Shown: positions 17,640 to 29,184, numbered from the stretch's first letter. The stretch is 64,000 nt of DNA from Odontocerum albicorne (GCA_949825065.1 OX463849.1:26399771-26463770); one strand, 5' to 3'. Notes: generated by a model from the sequence alone, not told the origin. Made by a program: numbers and translations.

Positions 17640-19605
17640 AGTTCAATATTTCGATAATTATTAATATGTGTATGAAATGTTTTAGAAAAAAACACCGTGC
17701 AACAACACTATATCAGAAACGATGATGCTACAGTGTTGCCAGCATTAAATTTTGTCTATGGTTAACCATAGTGAAAAAATTTGTTCGTTCTCTCAAATAA
17801 TGGCTCTGAAACCAGTGGGGATCTTAGGAGTGTCAAGTGATGATATTCGTTCGGAGTCTATAATTTGAATGCAACTCGTTACTATTTTTTTAAATTAATT
17901 AGACTATTTTTTTAAATGAGCTGGATAGCATGATCGTTTAAAAATTGGCGTCACGGATCCTAATTGTCTTTAGACTGATTTTAATTTCAGACCATTTTCT
18001 ATATGAATATGCTGTTGATAATGTATTTTAAGAGCGGTCTTGAGATGACATTGATATTTGAACAAGTCATTGTTTTTTTTATTCAATTTGGTTCACAAGT
18101 TCATGCGAACCATCGTGTTAAGAGTTAAATTACATATAAGTTAGGTTTACCAAGACAAGTTAGCATGACCAGATATTACATATCACTTTACATTGATGAT
18201 ACAAGTAACATAAAACTTTTTTTACCGTCTACTTTTAAAATAGTGTCTGAATATGTTGCAAAGTCGTAAAGCATTCGAATTAATTCGTGGAACTGTTGGG
18301 ATATAATTCTAGACCTTTATCAGCGACATCAAACCTTAGGAAGATTAATATTGTGATCTTCTTTTGCGTCAGTTCTGAATCGTCTTGTCGATCATTTTTG
18401 TATTGGCAGACCGCGTATATTGTGAGAGATTTTTGCATTACTGGTAGTTTAACACATTAACTACCAATTAAATACAAATTACTCAATATCACTAGCCCGG
18501 CTAAATTAGTGAGATTTTAGTCACCTGCAGTTAAGCACCAAAAATTATATCATTTTTCTTGCAGTTGCAACAATTGAACGAAACTTGGAATGAACACTAG
18601 TTGAGGCCAGATTCTGCTCTAGGCTGTTCAGGGTGCTAACTATTTAATGGCGCCAAAATTTCAACAATTGGCTCTTCAGAGTACTCGTTTTGAAAATAGA
18701 AAAACATTATATATTTTCAAAACCGATGTCCAATATAAAAGCTAATAATAAATGATAAATCCATATATGGATTATAACAACTTATAGTACTACAATTTGA
18801 AATGTTTCGACGCAGCATTAAACAAATTGGTGACGTGCACTACGAGGCAAAACATATGTTATGACAGTATTTCTTAAAACGAAAATATAAACTGAAGATA
18901 AAAAATATATAATATTTTCATTTACCTTTTAAGATTCCAGTTTTTACCTGAAAAGTATAATAGACTACCCGATAACCTATGTTAGCAGTTGTGCTCAAAT
19001 TTATGTCATACGGCTGTGTCAATACTTTGTGTTTTTTTTGTGCAAAATAGAAATATCTGATGCCCGACTAGGCCAAAAATAAACAGTGAAAATATTTCAA
19101 GCCGTTATACTCGTAGTAACTGCGATTATTTTCGCAAAATAAATTGTTGAAATTGCCAGAAAATGTGTTACCAACTTGTTTCTTTCTGGTGATTATTAAC
19201 ATTTGCTGTTTTCGCAACGAAAAAATTGCTTAAACGATAAAAAGTCATTCGTAAACTCTTTGAATGAATGATTATATTCGATTGTATTGGTTCAAATTAG
19301 TTTTTACACTTCTACTAGATGCACACGGAACCTTTTACAATTCAAATGTGTCGATAGTAATTTGATTACAACATTTGCTTGTTTGTAATTCATCAATCTT
19401 GAGAATGCAACAATTGGGTAATTCCATGTCTGGTTTGGTGGATATTTTTAATGTATATGTTGAGCTCAGGAGGGTCTTCCCGCATTTCCTCAATCTTAGG
19501 CAGGTATGGCTAAACTTACCTATAAGGGCTATATTCTGTCTTACAGAAGTTATCGCGGGCCAGAGGACAAAAAATAGTACTGTCAAATAATACAATTGAT
19601 ATATT
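17640..19605. other. Gene-free stretch upstream of CNOT9
   Basis: No coding region or repeat family is recognised. On the CNOT9 strand the sequence GCTGGCAACACTGTAG near 17745 resembles the insect core-promoter motif GGTCACACT only loosely. Confidence 0.35.
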
Positions 19606-19628
19606 TTTAATAAGCAATAATTACACTT

Positions 19629-20148
19629 ATGGATGAAGTTTAGATCAATGACGGAAGTTCTATGTGATCCGAAAATGCCAGTAAAGTTAAAAGGAAAAGT
19701 ATACCAAACGATTGTCAGACCCGCATTCCCCTATGGCTCCGAATGCTGGACGATGTATAACTCTTACTCTAGGCAACTAGAAATTGCTGAAATGCGCATG
19801 CTAAGATGGTCAGCTGGTGTGTCCCTAAGAGACAAAATAAAAAGCTCACGCATTCGTGGAAGCCTAGGTGTTACAGACATCAACAGCAAGATGGAGGAGA
19901 GGCGATTGAGATGGTATGGGCACGTTGGACGCAGAGCACCCGATCACATTGTGAACCAGGCAATCTCCATGGATGTTCCTCGAATAACAACCAGAGGAAG
20001 ACCAAAGAATTCATGGGTGGTGCAAAAAGATAATCTGATGCAGGCCGTGCCCGGGCAGAAGAGCATACAACCTGAGGACGAGGAGAGCTGACCCCAACAG
20101 TCTTCGCAGACAATGAGTTGGGATGGAGCCAGGGAAAAGAAGAAGAAG
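19629..20148 (+). mobile_element. RTE-like LINE, 5'-truncated, with 17-bp target duplication
   Basis: AAGCAATAATTACACTT occurs exactly at 19612-19628 and 20149-20165 and brackets the element. The element holds the 3' end of an RTE-type reverse transcriptase ORF and a short 3' UTR, and ends in a GAA repeat tail. The perfect duplication and open frame show a young insertion by target-primed reverse transcription. Confidence 0.9.
19633..20091 (+). CDS. RTE-like reverse transcriptase, C-terminal piece
   Basis: 152 intact codons reading MTEVLCDPKMPVKLKGKVYQ, then the block VRPAFPYGSECW, EMRMLRWSAGVSLRDKI, and RRLRWYGHVGRRAPDHIV with a basic GRPKNSW segment. These are hallmarks of the post-polymerase region of RTE/BovB-type LINEs. 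The endonuclease and catalytic reverse transcriptase domains were lost by 5' truncation, so this piece has no enzymatic capacity. The annotated ATG at 19633 is simply the first Met and lies inside the original ORF. Confidence 0.88.
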   Translation: MKFRSMTEVLCDPKMPVKLKGKVYQTIVRPAFPYGSECWTMYNSYSRQLEIAEMRMLRWSAGVSLRDKIKSSRIRGSLGVTDINSKMEERRLRWYGHVGRRAPDHIVNQAISMDVPRITTRGRPKNSWVVQKDNLMQAVPGQKSIQPEDEES

Positions 20149-20502
20149 AAGCAATAATTACACTTCCAATTATAATTATGTAAATCAATTATAACTATGA
20201 ACTTCAAAAATAATCAGTGGGAAAAATTAAGCTGCTTTTGTACCATCGATCAATTTTCCATGTCAGGCTGTGCACATCTTGTCGAGATCTATAATATCGC
20301 TTCCAAGTGGTTATTAGTTAATCTTGATGTTGTTGGGTTTTATGGATATTCATTATTAAGAAAAAAATCGTACTTATTAGTTGAAGCAAATATCACAAGC
20401 ATTTTAATTGCTAATTCTTTAAAATTTATATATTTGTCTGTGTTTACATTTTATAAACGTTAGATATATTTTCTTTCGTCTACAAGAACTCCAAAAATAA
20501 AC

Positions 20503-20562
20503 CTCGCGGGCCGAATCTGACCCGCGGGCCGTATCTGACCCGTTTGTCGTTGGCTATGCCTG
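20503..20562 (-). mobile_element. hAT-like transposon end (fragment)
   Basis: Read on the minus strand from 20562: CAGGCATAGCCAACGACAAA followed by two GGCCCGCGGG-type blocks. hAT elements often start CAGGxxTxxxCAA with GGCCCGCGGGCC just inside. No partner end was located. Confidence 0.45.
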
Positions 20563-20599
20563 ATTTTAGGTTTTGACTGGGAGACTGATTATTCCATTT

Positions 20600-21205
20600 T
20601 TATTTTGTCTTATTTGTGATTTTTGCAACTTAATTAACTGTGTGTTTTCTGTCATTGTATTTTAGTATATTTTTCTTTCAGTGTCGTACTATACATTCGT
20701 ACTTTGTACCATTCCGTTTTTTTTCATGTTTTGTATATATTAATCCTTTATTTAGTAAATGTTGGTATGTAAAGGACACTTACTGTCGTAGATTTTTCTG
20801 ATTAATTAAAGTGCCGTTTTATTGGTTAGACATTTTATTGAAATATGTAGAAAATAACCGTTATTTAATGTTTTGTCAAATTAGAAAGTAATGTGTTTAA
20901 ATTACTTTTAATACGATATATTTGACTTTGAACACAATTTTCGTTTTAGCGTTTCGTTCTAGCGATGAGCCGTGCGGCAGTTGAGATTTGTTCAAACCGC
21001 AGTCAAGTTTGGTTACGTTTCCTGTAGCGTCTTGAAACATTGCCGCTTTTTGTTTTTTTTTCGGGCATCGGATATTTTGATTTTTTCCCACGTCAAGCGT
21101 AGTGTTATAACGAGCAATATATTCAAATCACCACTCACGTGACTTGTGATCGTAGCTGGCCCATTATACGAGTATAAAAATACTGAACCTCTTGAGATGT
21201 TGACT
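20600..21205. other. Gene-free stretch
   Basis: Only AT-rich sequence with chance ORFs is seen. Confidence 0.35.
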
Positions 21206-21209
21206 ATCC

Positions 21210-21415
21210 TTACAACTTTTTGACGGTCTTCCTGTGGGACGGGCTCGGGTATAGTATCACATTGCGTGTGTTGCCGTTACGTGACTTGTTATACATTCTG
21301 TCCAAATTACCTCGCCAGTGTCTTCTGTGTTTTCTACCGCATCTCACAATTACTTCTACTTCACATATGTCTTGGATACAGGAGTTTCTAACTTTATTTC
21401 TAAATGTTTTGCCTG
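21210..21415 (-). pseudogene. LINE ORF2 C-terminal remnant
   Basis: The minus-strand frame reads NSCIQDICEVEVIVRCGRKH followed by RRHWRGNLDRM and a basic, Arg/Asn-rich end. It resembles the region after the reverse transcriptase of many insect LINEs (I...DI...RWxxxRRxWxxHVDRM). No polymerase domain is present. Confidence 0.45.
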
Positions 21416-22084
21416 CAAAAACTTTGAGGGGTTTCATTTAATTTGTTCTGAGCATAATTTTTTAAAATTTCTGCTCTAGACTCTATTTCATAAGTCGTGA
21501 TTGACCTCATACACACTTTTTGGCCTTACCGTCTATTCCATGTATTTGTTATTCCGGGGCATATCTTTTAGGTATTCTTAGTCCCCTGTTGTATGTTTGC
21601 TTTGTTTGTTAATATTATCAAAAGTGATTTTTTATCGGCAATTTTTAGTAACATTGCTGTCAATTGCTGCAATATCATCAGGAAACATTTTATTATTTCA
21701 ACTTCACTTTATTTAGCTTTAAGTCTTCAAATCAGATGTTAATTTGGTATAATTCTAGTTTTACAATGTCTTGCGTTTATATCGTTTTATCATCGGAATT
21801 TTAAACAAGTCTGAAATATGTTATCTGAATGGGAGGGCTGCCTATATACTCGTATAACATGTGAGCGCTGCCTTAAAGGGCAGTGATAGCGCGAGAGCGG
21901 TATTGTGCCGACATACTGCATTTGGTCGCCTAGCGTTAAACACTTGATTATAATTACCGCCGTGCTTGTAATAAAGCCTCTTTATCCACGTCCAACTACT
22001 GGTCATTTCCCAACTCAAGCTCCTTTCATAATATCTAACACAGCCGGTAGGGGCAATGTGTTTGTGTGTCACTAAAAACCAGAG

Positions 22085-22350
22085 ACGACATCTGTGGCCT
22101 AGTTGCTAAGACGCTTGACTTCCACTGATTTTGGGTTCGATTCCTTATGATACCAAAAAATATAATAAATAAAAAAAACCCAGTCTGGTATAAAATATTG
22201 TTGTGTGAGAGTGTTCTCTTCACGTGCGGCAATGTTACCAACACGTGCAATAGCGAACCGCTATTTTCGTGTCGACTTCACTGGTGTTAAACTCGATTAC
22301 TGGTATTGTCTTCTGGCAACGCTCTTCAATATGTCCGAATCACCAACCAA
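22085..22350 (+). repeat. tRNA-headed SINE, family S2
   Basis: Box A (TGGCCTAGTTGC) and box B (GGGTTCGATTCC) sit at 22096 and 22130. The body shares the motifs TCTCTTCACGTGCGGCAATG and CCAACACGTGC with copies at 41705 and 45350. Confidence 0.65.
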
Positions 22351-22929
22351 ATACAAAAGAAAAAACATTAAATATAAAAAAAAAAAGAATATAACGTGAA
22401 CTGCTGACGCACCCGATGACAAATGCCCATTCACCGTAATCAGTTCTCCGATGGCAAATATAAAATTGGACAAACACCGAATTTAATAGAGATTTCCAAA
22501 GTAAAGGGGAAGGGACGTACCATCGTTCGGTTTCATGAAACCTCTAGGGAAATGGGCAGGCGTGGACTTAGTAATAAATAGTTTCTTTTTCGTTCATGCG
22601 AATATGGTAATAGTTTTTAATGTAAATGTTAATTTAGTTATAATTATTATTATTTATTATCTATCGAAAAAAATATAGCCGAAAAACAGTTTTTTTTATT
22701 TGAGGCATACTTTATTTATAAATTGACGTGTATATACAAAAAGGATCCAACCCACATTTAGAGATATTTAAGGGAACATTATTTCACTTTAGGTGGCTTT
22801 GTATGGAATGGTTCTTTTTAACGCGGTATTTAATAATGTAATATGTACACATTTTAATGGCTCAGTTTTACATATTGTATTAGGTATAGAGGTATGATTA
22901 CTGAATATTTTTCATACATACATTTCATA

Positions 22930-23210
22930 CATACATCACGCCTTTTCCTATTGGATAAGTCAGAGAGGACAGTGTGCCAGACGCAATACTTTTCTTCGCC
23001 TCGTACGACTCCTATGGTTTCTCTGACTTTTTACATGTTCTTTTAAAATATTATTCACCTGATCCAACCATACTTTCCTAAGTCTGTCTATATCACAACT
23101 TCCATTATATTTGTACTGTATTTTTTTTTGTTACCTTTTTTCATTCATTCGTTCTATATGCCCAAATCATCTCAGGGTGTTATCTTCTCTTGCTAGATAC
23201 GTGCGTGCTA
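22930..23210 (-). pseudogene. LINE family P, 3' end fragment
   Basis: The complement contains the family landmarks CTGAGATGATTTGGGCAT (23180-23160 region) and the GTCCTCTCTGACTTATCC-like end also seen at 43040, 48165 and 57815. It encodes nothing intact. Confidence 0.6.
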
Positions 23211-23359
23211 ATTTTAAGTAATTTTTTTCTCACAAAATGCAAAACCAAAGTATATTTGACGCATTAACAAACCAACACGTCTAATTAATAAAACAAATCC
23301 GAGTTGATTATATTTCAATAAAAAATAAATGATGAGTGGAAAACTTTTAGGCTGAAAAC

Positions 23360-23525
23360 GCACATAGCCGTTCCTGTTTACGGGGAGAGATTCGAGAGCA
23401 TCTCTCAAATGGAGAGACGTCTCGACGCTTTTGGCAGTTCGCTCCTGGGCGTCTTTCGCTTCGGACGCATCGATTCTAACGGGCGATAGTCGTCGTTAAA
23501 AACGCCGGCTGAAGTTTTTCAAATC
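23360..23525. other. CpG-rich island of unknown nature
   Basis: About 160 bp with many CpGs (AGAGACGTCTCGACGC, CTTCGGACGCATCGATTC, GATAGTCGTCGTTAAAAACG) inside AT-rich DNA. It could be the end of an unrecognised DNA transposon or a promoter. No ORF or matching inverted end was found. Confidence 0.4.
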
Positions 23526-23559
23526 AGCAACATTGTTTGACGGGGAACTGTCTTTGGTT

Positions 23560-24595
23560 CGTGCGAATTACCGATGTGTAAATCTGTGCGATTAGTGATT
23601 GAAAATGTAATTGCTTACGCTTCAATAGGTTTATTCAAAATTTTCGGTTCGCACTCTTATTTGAATTAACAGCGGGGAAATGTTAATTTTTTCCCCGATT
23701 CAGTTTGCATGTTTTTGACATAATGAATTTAATATTTGATTTTTATTTTATAAATCGATCTCCGGATAAACGTTTTATTTAAACGTTTCAACTTAGGCTT
23801 TAGGGAACTTCATATTAGAATATTGAATCATAAATAACTTTGTTCATTAATTACATTAATCTGCGTGACACGTATTTCTATCTCCAACATCGAATTATTA
23901 AATATGTTATTTATTTTATGCAATAATTTTGTTTTAAGTTGTTCAACACGATTTTTATACATTTTGTTTGGAGGTTTTTTTCCTTTTTTTTTCGTTAGAA
24001 AATATTGAGATATTTCAGAAATATATGCGAGTTATTAGTAAGAATTTTAATATTTGGTTTAAAAGTAAAACTTTGTGTTATTTTGAGTTTTTTTTTATGT
24101 ACTCTAATTATTCCAAGTCAACTCAACACACATTTTGCACCTTACCCCTTTAGATTTTCTTCATTTTTGGTTTACAGTTTGTATCTATAAAGAACGTTGA
24201 TGAATATAAATCATGAATCCTGAAAGCGATCAAAACTCACGTTAAAGTCTAAATTGTTTAAAAAAATATTAGTGTTTGAGAAAAAAATAAAATAAAACTT
24301 TGAGTTCGGTTTTTTAAATAATAATTTTATAAACTCCTATTAAGCTACATATTATTTGAAAGCTCATTTTAAAAGCCCTGTATAATTTCTCTATCATATA
24401 AACATACGGATTTTTTCAATTGTTTTTCAAATTTATAAAAAAAGTAACTATCTACTTTCCACTAAAATAAATATTTTCACCATAGTTTCAACTCGAAATC
24501 GAAAATCTAAAGGTAGAATTTTTACATGAATTTTGACGATTTCACGTACAATGATGATTTATTCATACCATCAGGATTATCCAGTCGTATTAAAT
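23560..24595. other. Gene-free AT-rich stretch
   Basis: Nothing recognisable beyond A/T runs. Confidence 0.35.
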
Positions 24596-24849
24596 TTAGT
24601 TATTCATTTTATTATTATTCGAACCATAAATATGTATAAAATAAGTACCGAATTCAATAAAGGTAAAGGGAGGAAAACTATTTAGGCAGTCGATCGGAGC
24701 GTGGTTGTTATTGCGACAGGAGTTTGAGTACTTGGGCTTGCAGGATGAATGACGTGTGGAAAAGGTTTGTGTGGGTTTGTTTTGTTGTTTTATATTTGTA
24801 TTTCTATATATTTTTGTTTTTAAATTTATGATTGTGTGCGGTATATTAT

Positions 24850-25165
24850 GGGATGAACGTTTTTGGTCTTTCTGGAGTGATGAAGTGTGAGGAGTTTGAT
24901 TTCGCATGATGTTTCCAGTTGTAATTGAGTGTCACTGTTTGTCAGGTTGATGAGAATGTGCAACGGAGGCTTGTTTTTGTGTAATTGAAAATCGGAAAGA
25001 AGTATCGATTTATTTTTTCATGCTAAATGACCTCCGTGAGATACATGCAAAAGCCTAGTTTACTGGGGACACGACAAATGAAAGGTAACAAACCCAGATC
25101 CATTAAAATTGTATGTCCAAATTAAATTACCTGTTGTTTTTTCGCAAATTATGTATATTTCTTGT
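24850..25165 (+). repeat. Repeat family F, longest plus-strand copy
   Basis: From GAACGTTTTGGTCTTTCTGG to TCTTGTCATGTGTAAATAAA it matches 43515-43205 in inverted orientation; its 3' half matches 3250-3395. It is non-coding. The consistent 3' end with an AATAAA-like tail suggests a SINE or a LINE 3' end. ORFs across 24596-24907 seem to be chance. Confidence 0.75.
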
Positions 25166-25169
25166 CATG

Positions 25170-25925
25170 TGTAAATAAATTAAAATTACTATTATTTCGT
25201 CACGTAAAAATATTAAATAAACTCTGTGTTAGATAAATAATTTCTTCTGGAGTGGTTCAAATACAAGTATGTACTCGTATATCGGGGGAAAATATTGGAG
25301 AAGTTCACTAATTTCATATAAAATATTATATTTGTTCACAAATTTATCCAAAATCACACTCGTACACACACCTTACACAACACTACACATACATTATGCA
25401 TTCATAACACTAGTTAACAAATTTTAACTTTTTGTCTATAACAGAGATTAAATTAGCTGATTCTTATTAAATCGACCCTGCTGATTACGAAAATCGCAGT
25501 GAAAAGTTTGTAACACGTAAAATTTTTGTGTACCAGAAGGGAGGGGTGGGGGGCGTTTCAATAAAATAAGTACGTTTTTACGCATTGCAAAAGTCGTAAT
25601 TACAACAATGAAAATAAATAAATTCCTGAAATACTAAATTTAGACACAGAATACAATTTTGTTACATAGGAAAATAAAAAAAAGCAGAATAAAAAATAAT
25701 TACCATAAGAAAAATTGACCTTATGTACCAATTTTTTGTTAAAAAATAGCCTTTTTTATAAAGTTGATCGAATCAACTTTTTGTTAGAGATTGTATATTA
25801 AATTGAATGAAAACTTAAATTAGATAACTTAGAAGCCCCTACATTACAGTAAACAGTCATAAACAGATTACTAGCAACATTTTTTTGTTAAAATATGAAA
25901 TACATTTTTTTGTTAAAATATTGAA
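25170..25925. other. Gene-free AT-rich stretch
   Basis: No recognised feature. Confidence 0.35.
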
Positions 25926-25929
25926 ATAC

Positions 25930-26280
25930 GTGTCACCTTCTCTATAAAAAAAACCAACAGTAGTCCCCTATCATACTAGAATCCCACCTTCCTTGATATC
26001 ATTGTTCCATTCTGTGAATATCCTGATGGAATATTTCCCCTTGTTTATCACTTAGAGCTCCTAAGTTATCTGGGCAAAAGTCTAGATAGGAATGCGGGAA
26101 GTGTATTTTCAGTGACATTCGACATTCTAGATTCTGGTAACTGCAAGAGTTCTTGTACAAGCTGTTCGTAATTGTCAGCTTTATTATTACCTAGGAAACC
26201 ACTAACAACTCTTCCAAATGCTTTCCAAGTTTCTAGTTCTTCGACACTTAATTTTTTTTCGAACTTTTTATCTTTCAAAA
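25930..26280 (-). pseudogene. Arthropod multicopy transposon-derived gene fragment
   Basis: The minus-strand frame from 26278 reads TWKAFGRVVSGFLGNNKADN, then YEQLVQELLQ. After a frame change it reads LDFCPDNLGALSDKQGE, then IFHQDIHRMEQ and WDSSMIGDYCW. I recall this block (FLGNxxxxNY...DNLGxxSDEQGERFHQDI...MMADYCW) as a domain repeated in many arthropod genomes and mostly seen in transposon-like loci, though I cannot name the superfamily. Frameshifts and missing ends make it a relic. Confidence 0.55.
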
Positions 26281-26585
26281 GTTTCAGTTTTAGTCAAAAA
26301 CTAATTTCAGGTTTTTCTCTTAAAAGGTACGTGATGGAATATTTTCAAGTTCATATTCGTTATCAGCACACAAAAATTGACCTAAAATGGCCATTTTCAC
26401 CCTTGTTACAATCCGTTTTCACCCTTGTTCGAACTTTTTATCTTTCAAATGTTTCAGTTTCAGTCAAAATCTAATTTCAGGGGTTTCTCTTAAAAGGTAC
26501 GTGATGGAACATTTTCAAGTTCATATTCGTTATCAGCACACAAAAATTTACCTAAAATGGCCGTTTTCACCCTTGTTACAAAAAC
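26261..26585. repeat. 170-bp tandem duplication
   Basis: GAACTTTTTATCTTTCAAA starts copy one at 26261 and copy two at 26431. The copies run on together through GGTACGTGATGGAA and TATTCGTTATCAGCACACAA with few differences. The duplication adjoins the transposon-derived fragment and is probably part of it. Confidence 0.8.
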
Positions 26586-26845
26586 CTTGTTAACTGGTGA
26601 TATTAATAATTCTCTAAAGATTCAATGTTTTTTTCCCTCAAAATGTATCTACTGAAGTGCCGAGTGACACTAACACTAACATACTTACCAGAGACATTGC
26701 GGAAGCCTAACAGTGTTAATAATTGTATATTTTTTTACTACTCATTTGAATTATTTGTATTGCACTTTTTATTAATTATTGACAACCCAGAAAGAAACAT
26801 ACTTCTACATGGCGACTTCCTTAGCCTATTTCGTAAGATGCCTGT

Positions 26846-26897
26846 GTTCCAATGGGAATCGAACCCGGTAATTACCGGGTTCGATTCCCGTTGGAAC
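26846..26897. repeat. Near-perfect 52-bp palindrome at a SINE box B
   Basis: A 25-bp arm at 26846-26870, 2-bp spacer and 25-bp arm at 26873-26897, with one mismatch. The right arm is the box B of the S3 SINE that follows (GGTTCGATTCCC); the left arm is its inverted copy. Confidence 0.9.
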
Positions 26898-27020
26898 TCA
26901 GATTTTAAAGATAGATTATATTCTGGTTTTCACTTTAGACCTCTTTAACACATTTATAATTAACTGGTTGAAAGAGTTTGCCACATGACAATAAGCCAGC
27001 CATGTTGTATTCAACACAAG
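26872..27020 (+). repeat. SINE family S3, head rearranged
   Basis: Box B (GGGTTCGATTCCC), then AACTCAGATTTT, CTGGTTTTCACTTTAGACC and the tail AATAAGCCAGCCATGTTGTA. Box A is replaced by the inverted copy of box B that forms the palindrome. Confidence 0.7.
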
Positions 27021-27381
27021 TAGGTATTATTCAGTATTTTCAGACATTCTACCATTATAAAACGAAACGATCATGAGGGGATTTTCTTATTACGAAACAT
27101 CGCCATACAACTAATTTATGATTGCAACAAAAATATGATATAGCGCTATTTCGTATTAAAATATTACCCGACGAGTGCTTTGTTTATGGATTTATAAAAG
27201 ACGACTCATAAGCGCTACTAAATAAATTCAGTCGAAATGTCACGCCGGGAAGTATAACATATTTAAAACAAGGATGTCAATAATAAATATTGAAAAAAAT
27301 CCAGGAATCATTTATCAAAATTTTCGACTATAAATTTGTTGAACTTCTTAGAATATTTAATAATTAATTACTTTGTTATTG

Positions 27382-27423
27382 CAGTAATGACATTAATCCG
27401 TGCAGGGATTAATGTCATTACTG
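27382..27423. repeat. 18-bp perfect hairpin with 6-nt loop
   Basis: CAGTAATGACATTAATCC (27382-27399), loop GTGCAG, then its exact complement (27406-27423). It may be two transposon tips head to head, or a small hairpin element. Confidence 0.85.
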
Positions 27424-27689
27424 GAATTTATTGTTAATTTTTCTAAAAAAATCACAAATCACTAGATTATTGGCATCCGTAATATTATTGCCTCTGATGA
27501 CTGGGTAGATAGATATATTAATATAGATATATTATTTCACCCTTGAGATTCTGCTCAACGGGATTATATAAATTGTCCTTTTATTATTATTATTATTATG
27601 TAATGATGTTAAAAGATCGCTTTAAAAATAGCCTCGGGGTATTTCTTCACCAGCCTCATTGGATTTATTGTCCTACGTCATTATTATTA

Positions 27690-27895
27690 TACGTATTAAC
27701 AAGACGACGTCCGTTGCTTTTTTGGTCAGACGTTTGTCTTCTAGCCTGCGGGTGTGGGTTCGGTTCCCGTTTAAACTCAGATTTTTTTAAAAGGTCCAGG
27801 TTTTCACGTTCACTTAAGACCTCTAACATCTTTCGGTTGTTTGGAAGAGATTGCCACATGTAAGTAAACGAAAGTGTAATAAAATAATAATAATT
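27690..27895 (+). repeat. SINE family S3 copy
   Basis: tRNA-like head with box B GGTTCGGTTCCC near 27757, then AACTCAGATTTTTTTAAAAG, TTTCACGTTCACTTAAGACC, GGAAGAGATTGCCAC and the GAAAGTGTAATAAAAT tail. Confidence 0.75.
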
Positions 27896-27899
27896 ATTT

Positions 27900-28325
27900 A
27901 AGTAATCTTTTTTACATTATGCCATATGGTTAGTTTATTGCCAAGCGGAAATCTTTCTTTCCAAATATTCGATAATTTTACAATAAAGAATATGCGGAAT
28001 TAAAATAATATGAACAAAAGTATGTTAAATTAAAAGCAAAAGAATCAAGATGATAAAAACAAATATGAATTATGTATTGTCATTAATAGGCATGTATTGT
28101 CATTAATAGGATAGGCAAAAAGAATGTTGTGAAACCAGGAAAAATACGCTGTCACTGAAGAGATTTGAAATGTTTTTAAGTCCTTGTTTGAAGCACGTCA
28201 TTATTGTTTTTAATAGGCAATCCACCCATACTTGGATAATTTTTGTCACTACATCAAAGTCACTATGCAATTATATGAGTCAATATAATAATATAAATTT
28301 AAAAAATGACAGTTTTTAAACAATT
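27900..28325. other. Gene-free stretch
   Basis: AT-rich. A 20-bp direct duplication (ATGTATTGTCATTAATAGG) lies near 28073-28111. Confidence 0.4.
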
Positions 28326-28329
28326 TCGA

Positions 28330-28590
28330 GTTTCAACTGATTAAACTTAAAAAAATTAACAATCGATCTATAAACTGGAAACGTTCCTCGAAGTAAAAAG
28401 AAATGCAACGACAAAGATATAGTGCTTAGTAAATCAAATCTGTCCCGTAAAATACAACCGAAAAGTACATGATATATAGTTTCATCATCCAGACTGCACT
28501 CGTAGCCGGGATCCTCACAAAACGCATTATGTTAAAGCGAATAGCCACCACGCAGTGGCCCGTTCGCAAACGACACATGACTGGCACTTC
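28330..28590 (-). pseudogene. LINE ORF2 C-terminal zinc-finger-like remnant
   Basis: The minus-strand frame reads FCEDPGYECSLDDETIYHVL then FGCILRDRF, with the C-C-H-C spacing (ECS...HVLFGC) that ends many insect LINE ORF2 proteins. A stop upstream and no polymerase domain mark it as a relic. Confidence 0.45.
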
Positions 28591-28824
28591 CACCTAGTTA
28601 ATTCTTATTATATTAAACCATGGTTTTCAAAGAGATATATTGTTGGATTGATTTATATCTAGAACCACGTCATTATTATGTCGTAGTTATAAATTGTACA
28701 TATCTGCCCAACCATTAACATTTAAACCACAAGCCGTAAGATCACCGATTTATTGTATTGCGTTACGCTTTCGTTGCGTATAACCCAATCATGCGTGTTT
28801 ATTAGCTTGTGGCAATCTCTAATG

Positions 28825-28965
28825 TTTTAAGACGTCTGAAGTGAAAAATAGACAGGAACCTTTTTTTCAAAGAATTGGGTATCAACAGGAAACGTACCCG
28901 CTGCCCCCGAGTTGGAAGACATACATCTTATCAACTAGGCCACGGACGTCGTCATTCTATTTTCC
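28825..28965 (-). repeat. SINE family S3 copy, inverted
   Basis: The complement gives GGCCTAGTTGATAAGATG (box A), a decayed box B near 28890, then the AAAAAGGTTCCTGTC and CACTTCAGACG blocks of S3. Confidence 0.65.
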
Positions 28966-29019
28966 CAACATGATGGTAGCCAAGGGTTTTGGTTCTTATT
29001 TCTTTCTTGAGTTAATTTT

Positions 29020-29180
29020 CTTGGATTTTTTTTTATGCCCAATCCATTATTTCCTTGGTCTACGTCTTCCGCGCTCTGCATTCCTTTCAGACATACGCAT
29101 TTTTTTTCTGTTTAAAAATTCATTTGCTCAGTGTGACCAAACCATTTCAAAATCCCTTTTTTAATTTTACTTGCAATAAC
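29020..29180 (-). pseudogene. LINE family P, 3' fragment
   Basis: It shares TTCCTTGGTCTACGTCTTCC, CGCTCTGCATTCCTTTCAGA and CAAACCATTTCAAAATCCC with the copies at 43528-43660 and 53430-53560. Confidence 0.6.
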
Positions 29181-29184
29181 CTTA

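Noticed and set aside
19880..20207. Two minus-strand ORFs of about 90-100 codons
   Set aside because: Antisense of the RTE-like reverse transcriptase tail, which has the homology.
21650..21690. CTGATGA on the minus strand as a hammerhead core
   Set aside because: No GAAA box at a suitable distance and no stem II.
24596..24907. 103-codon minus-strand ORF
   Set aside because: Low complexity, Asn/Thr/Lys-rich, overlaps repeat F; no homology.
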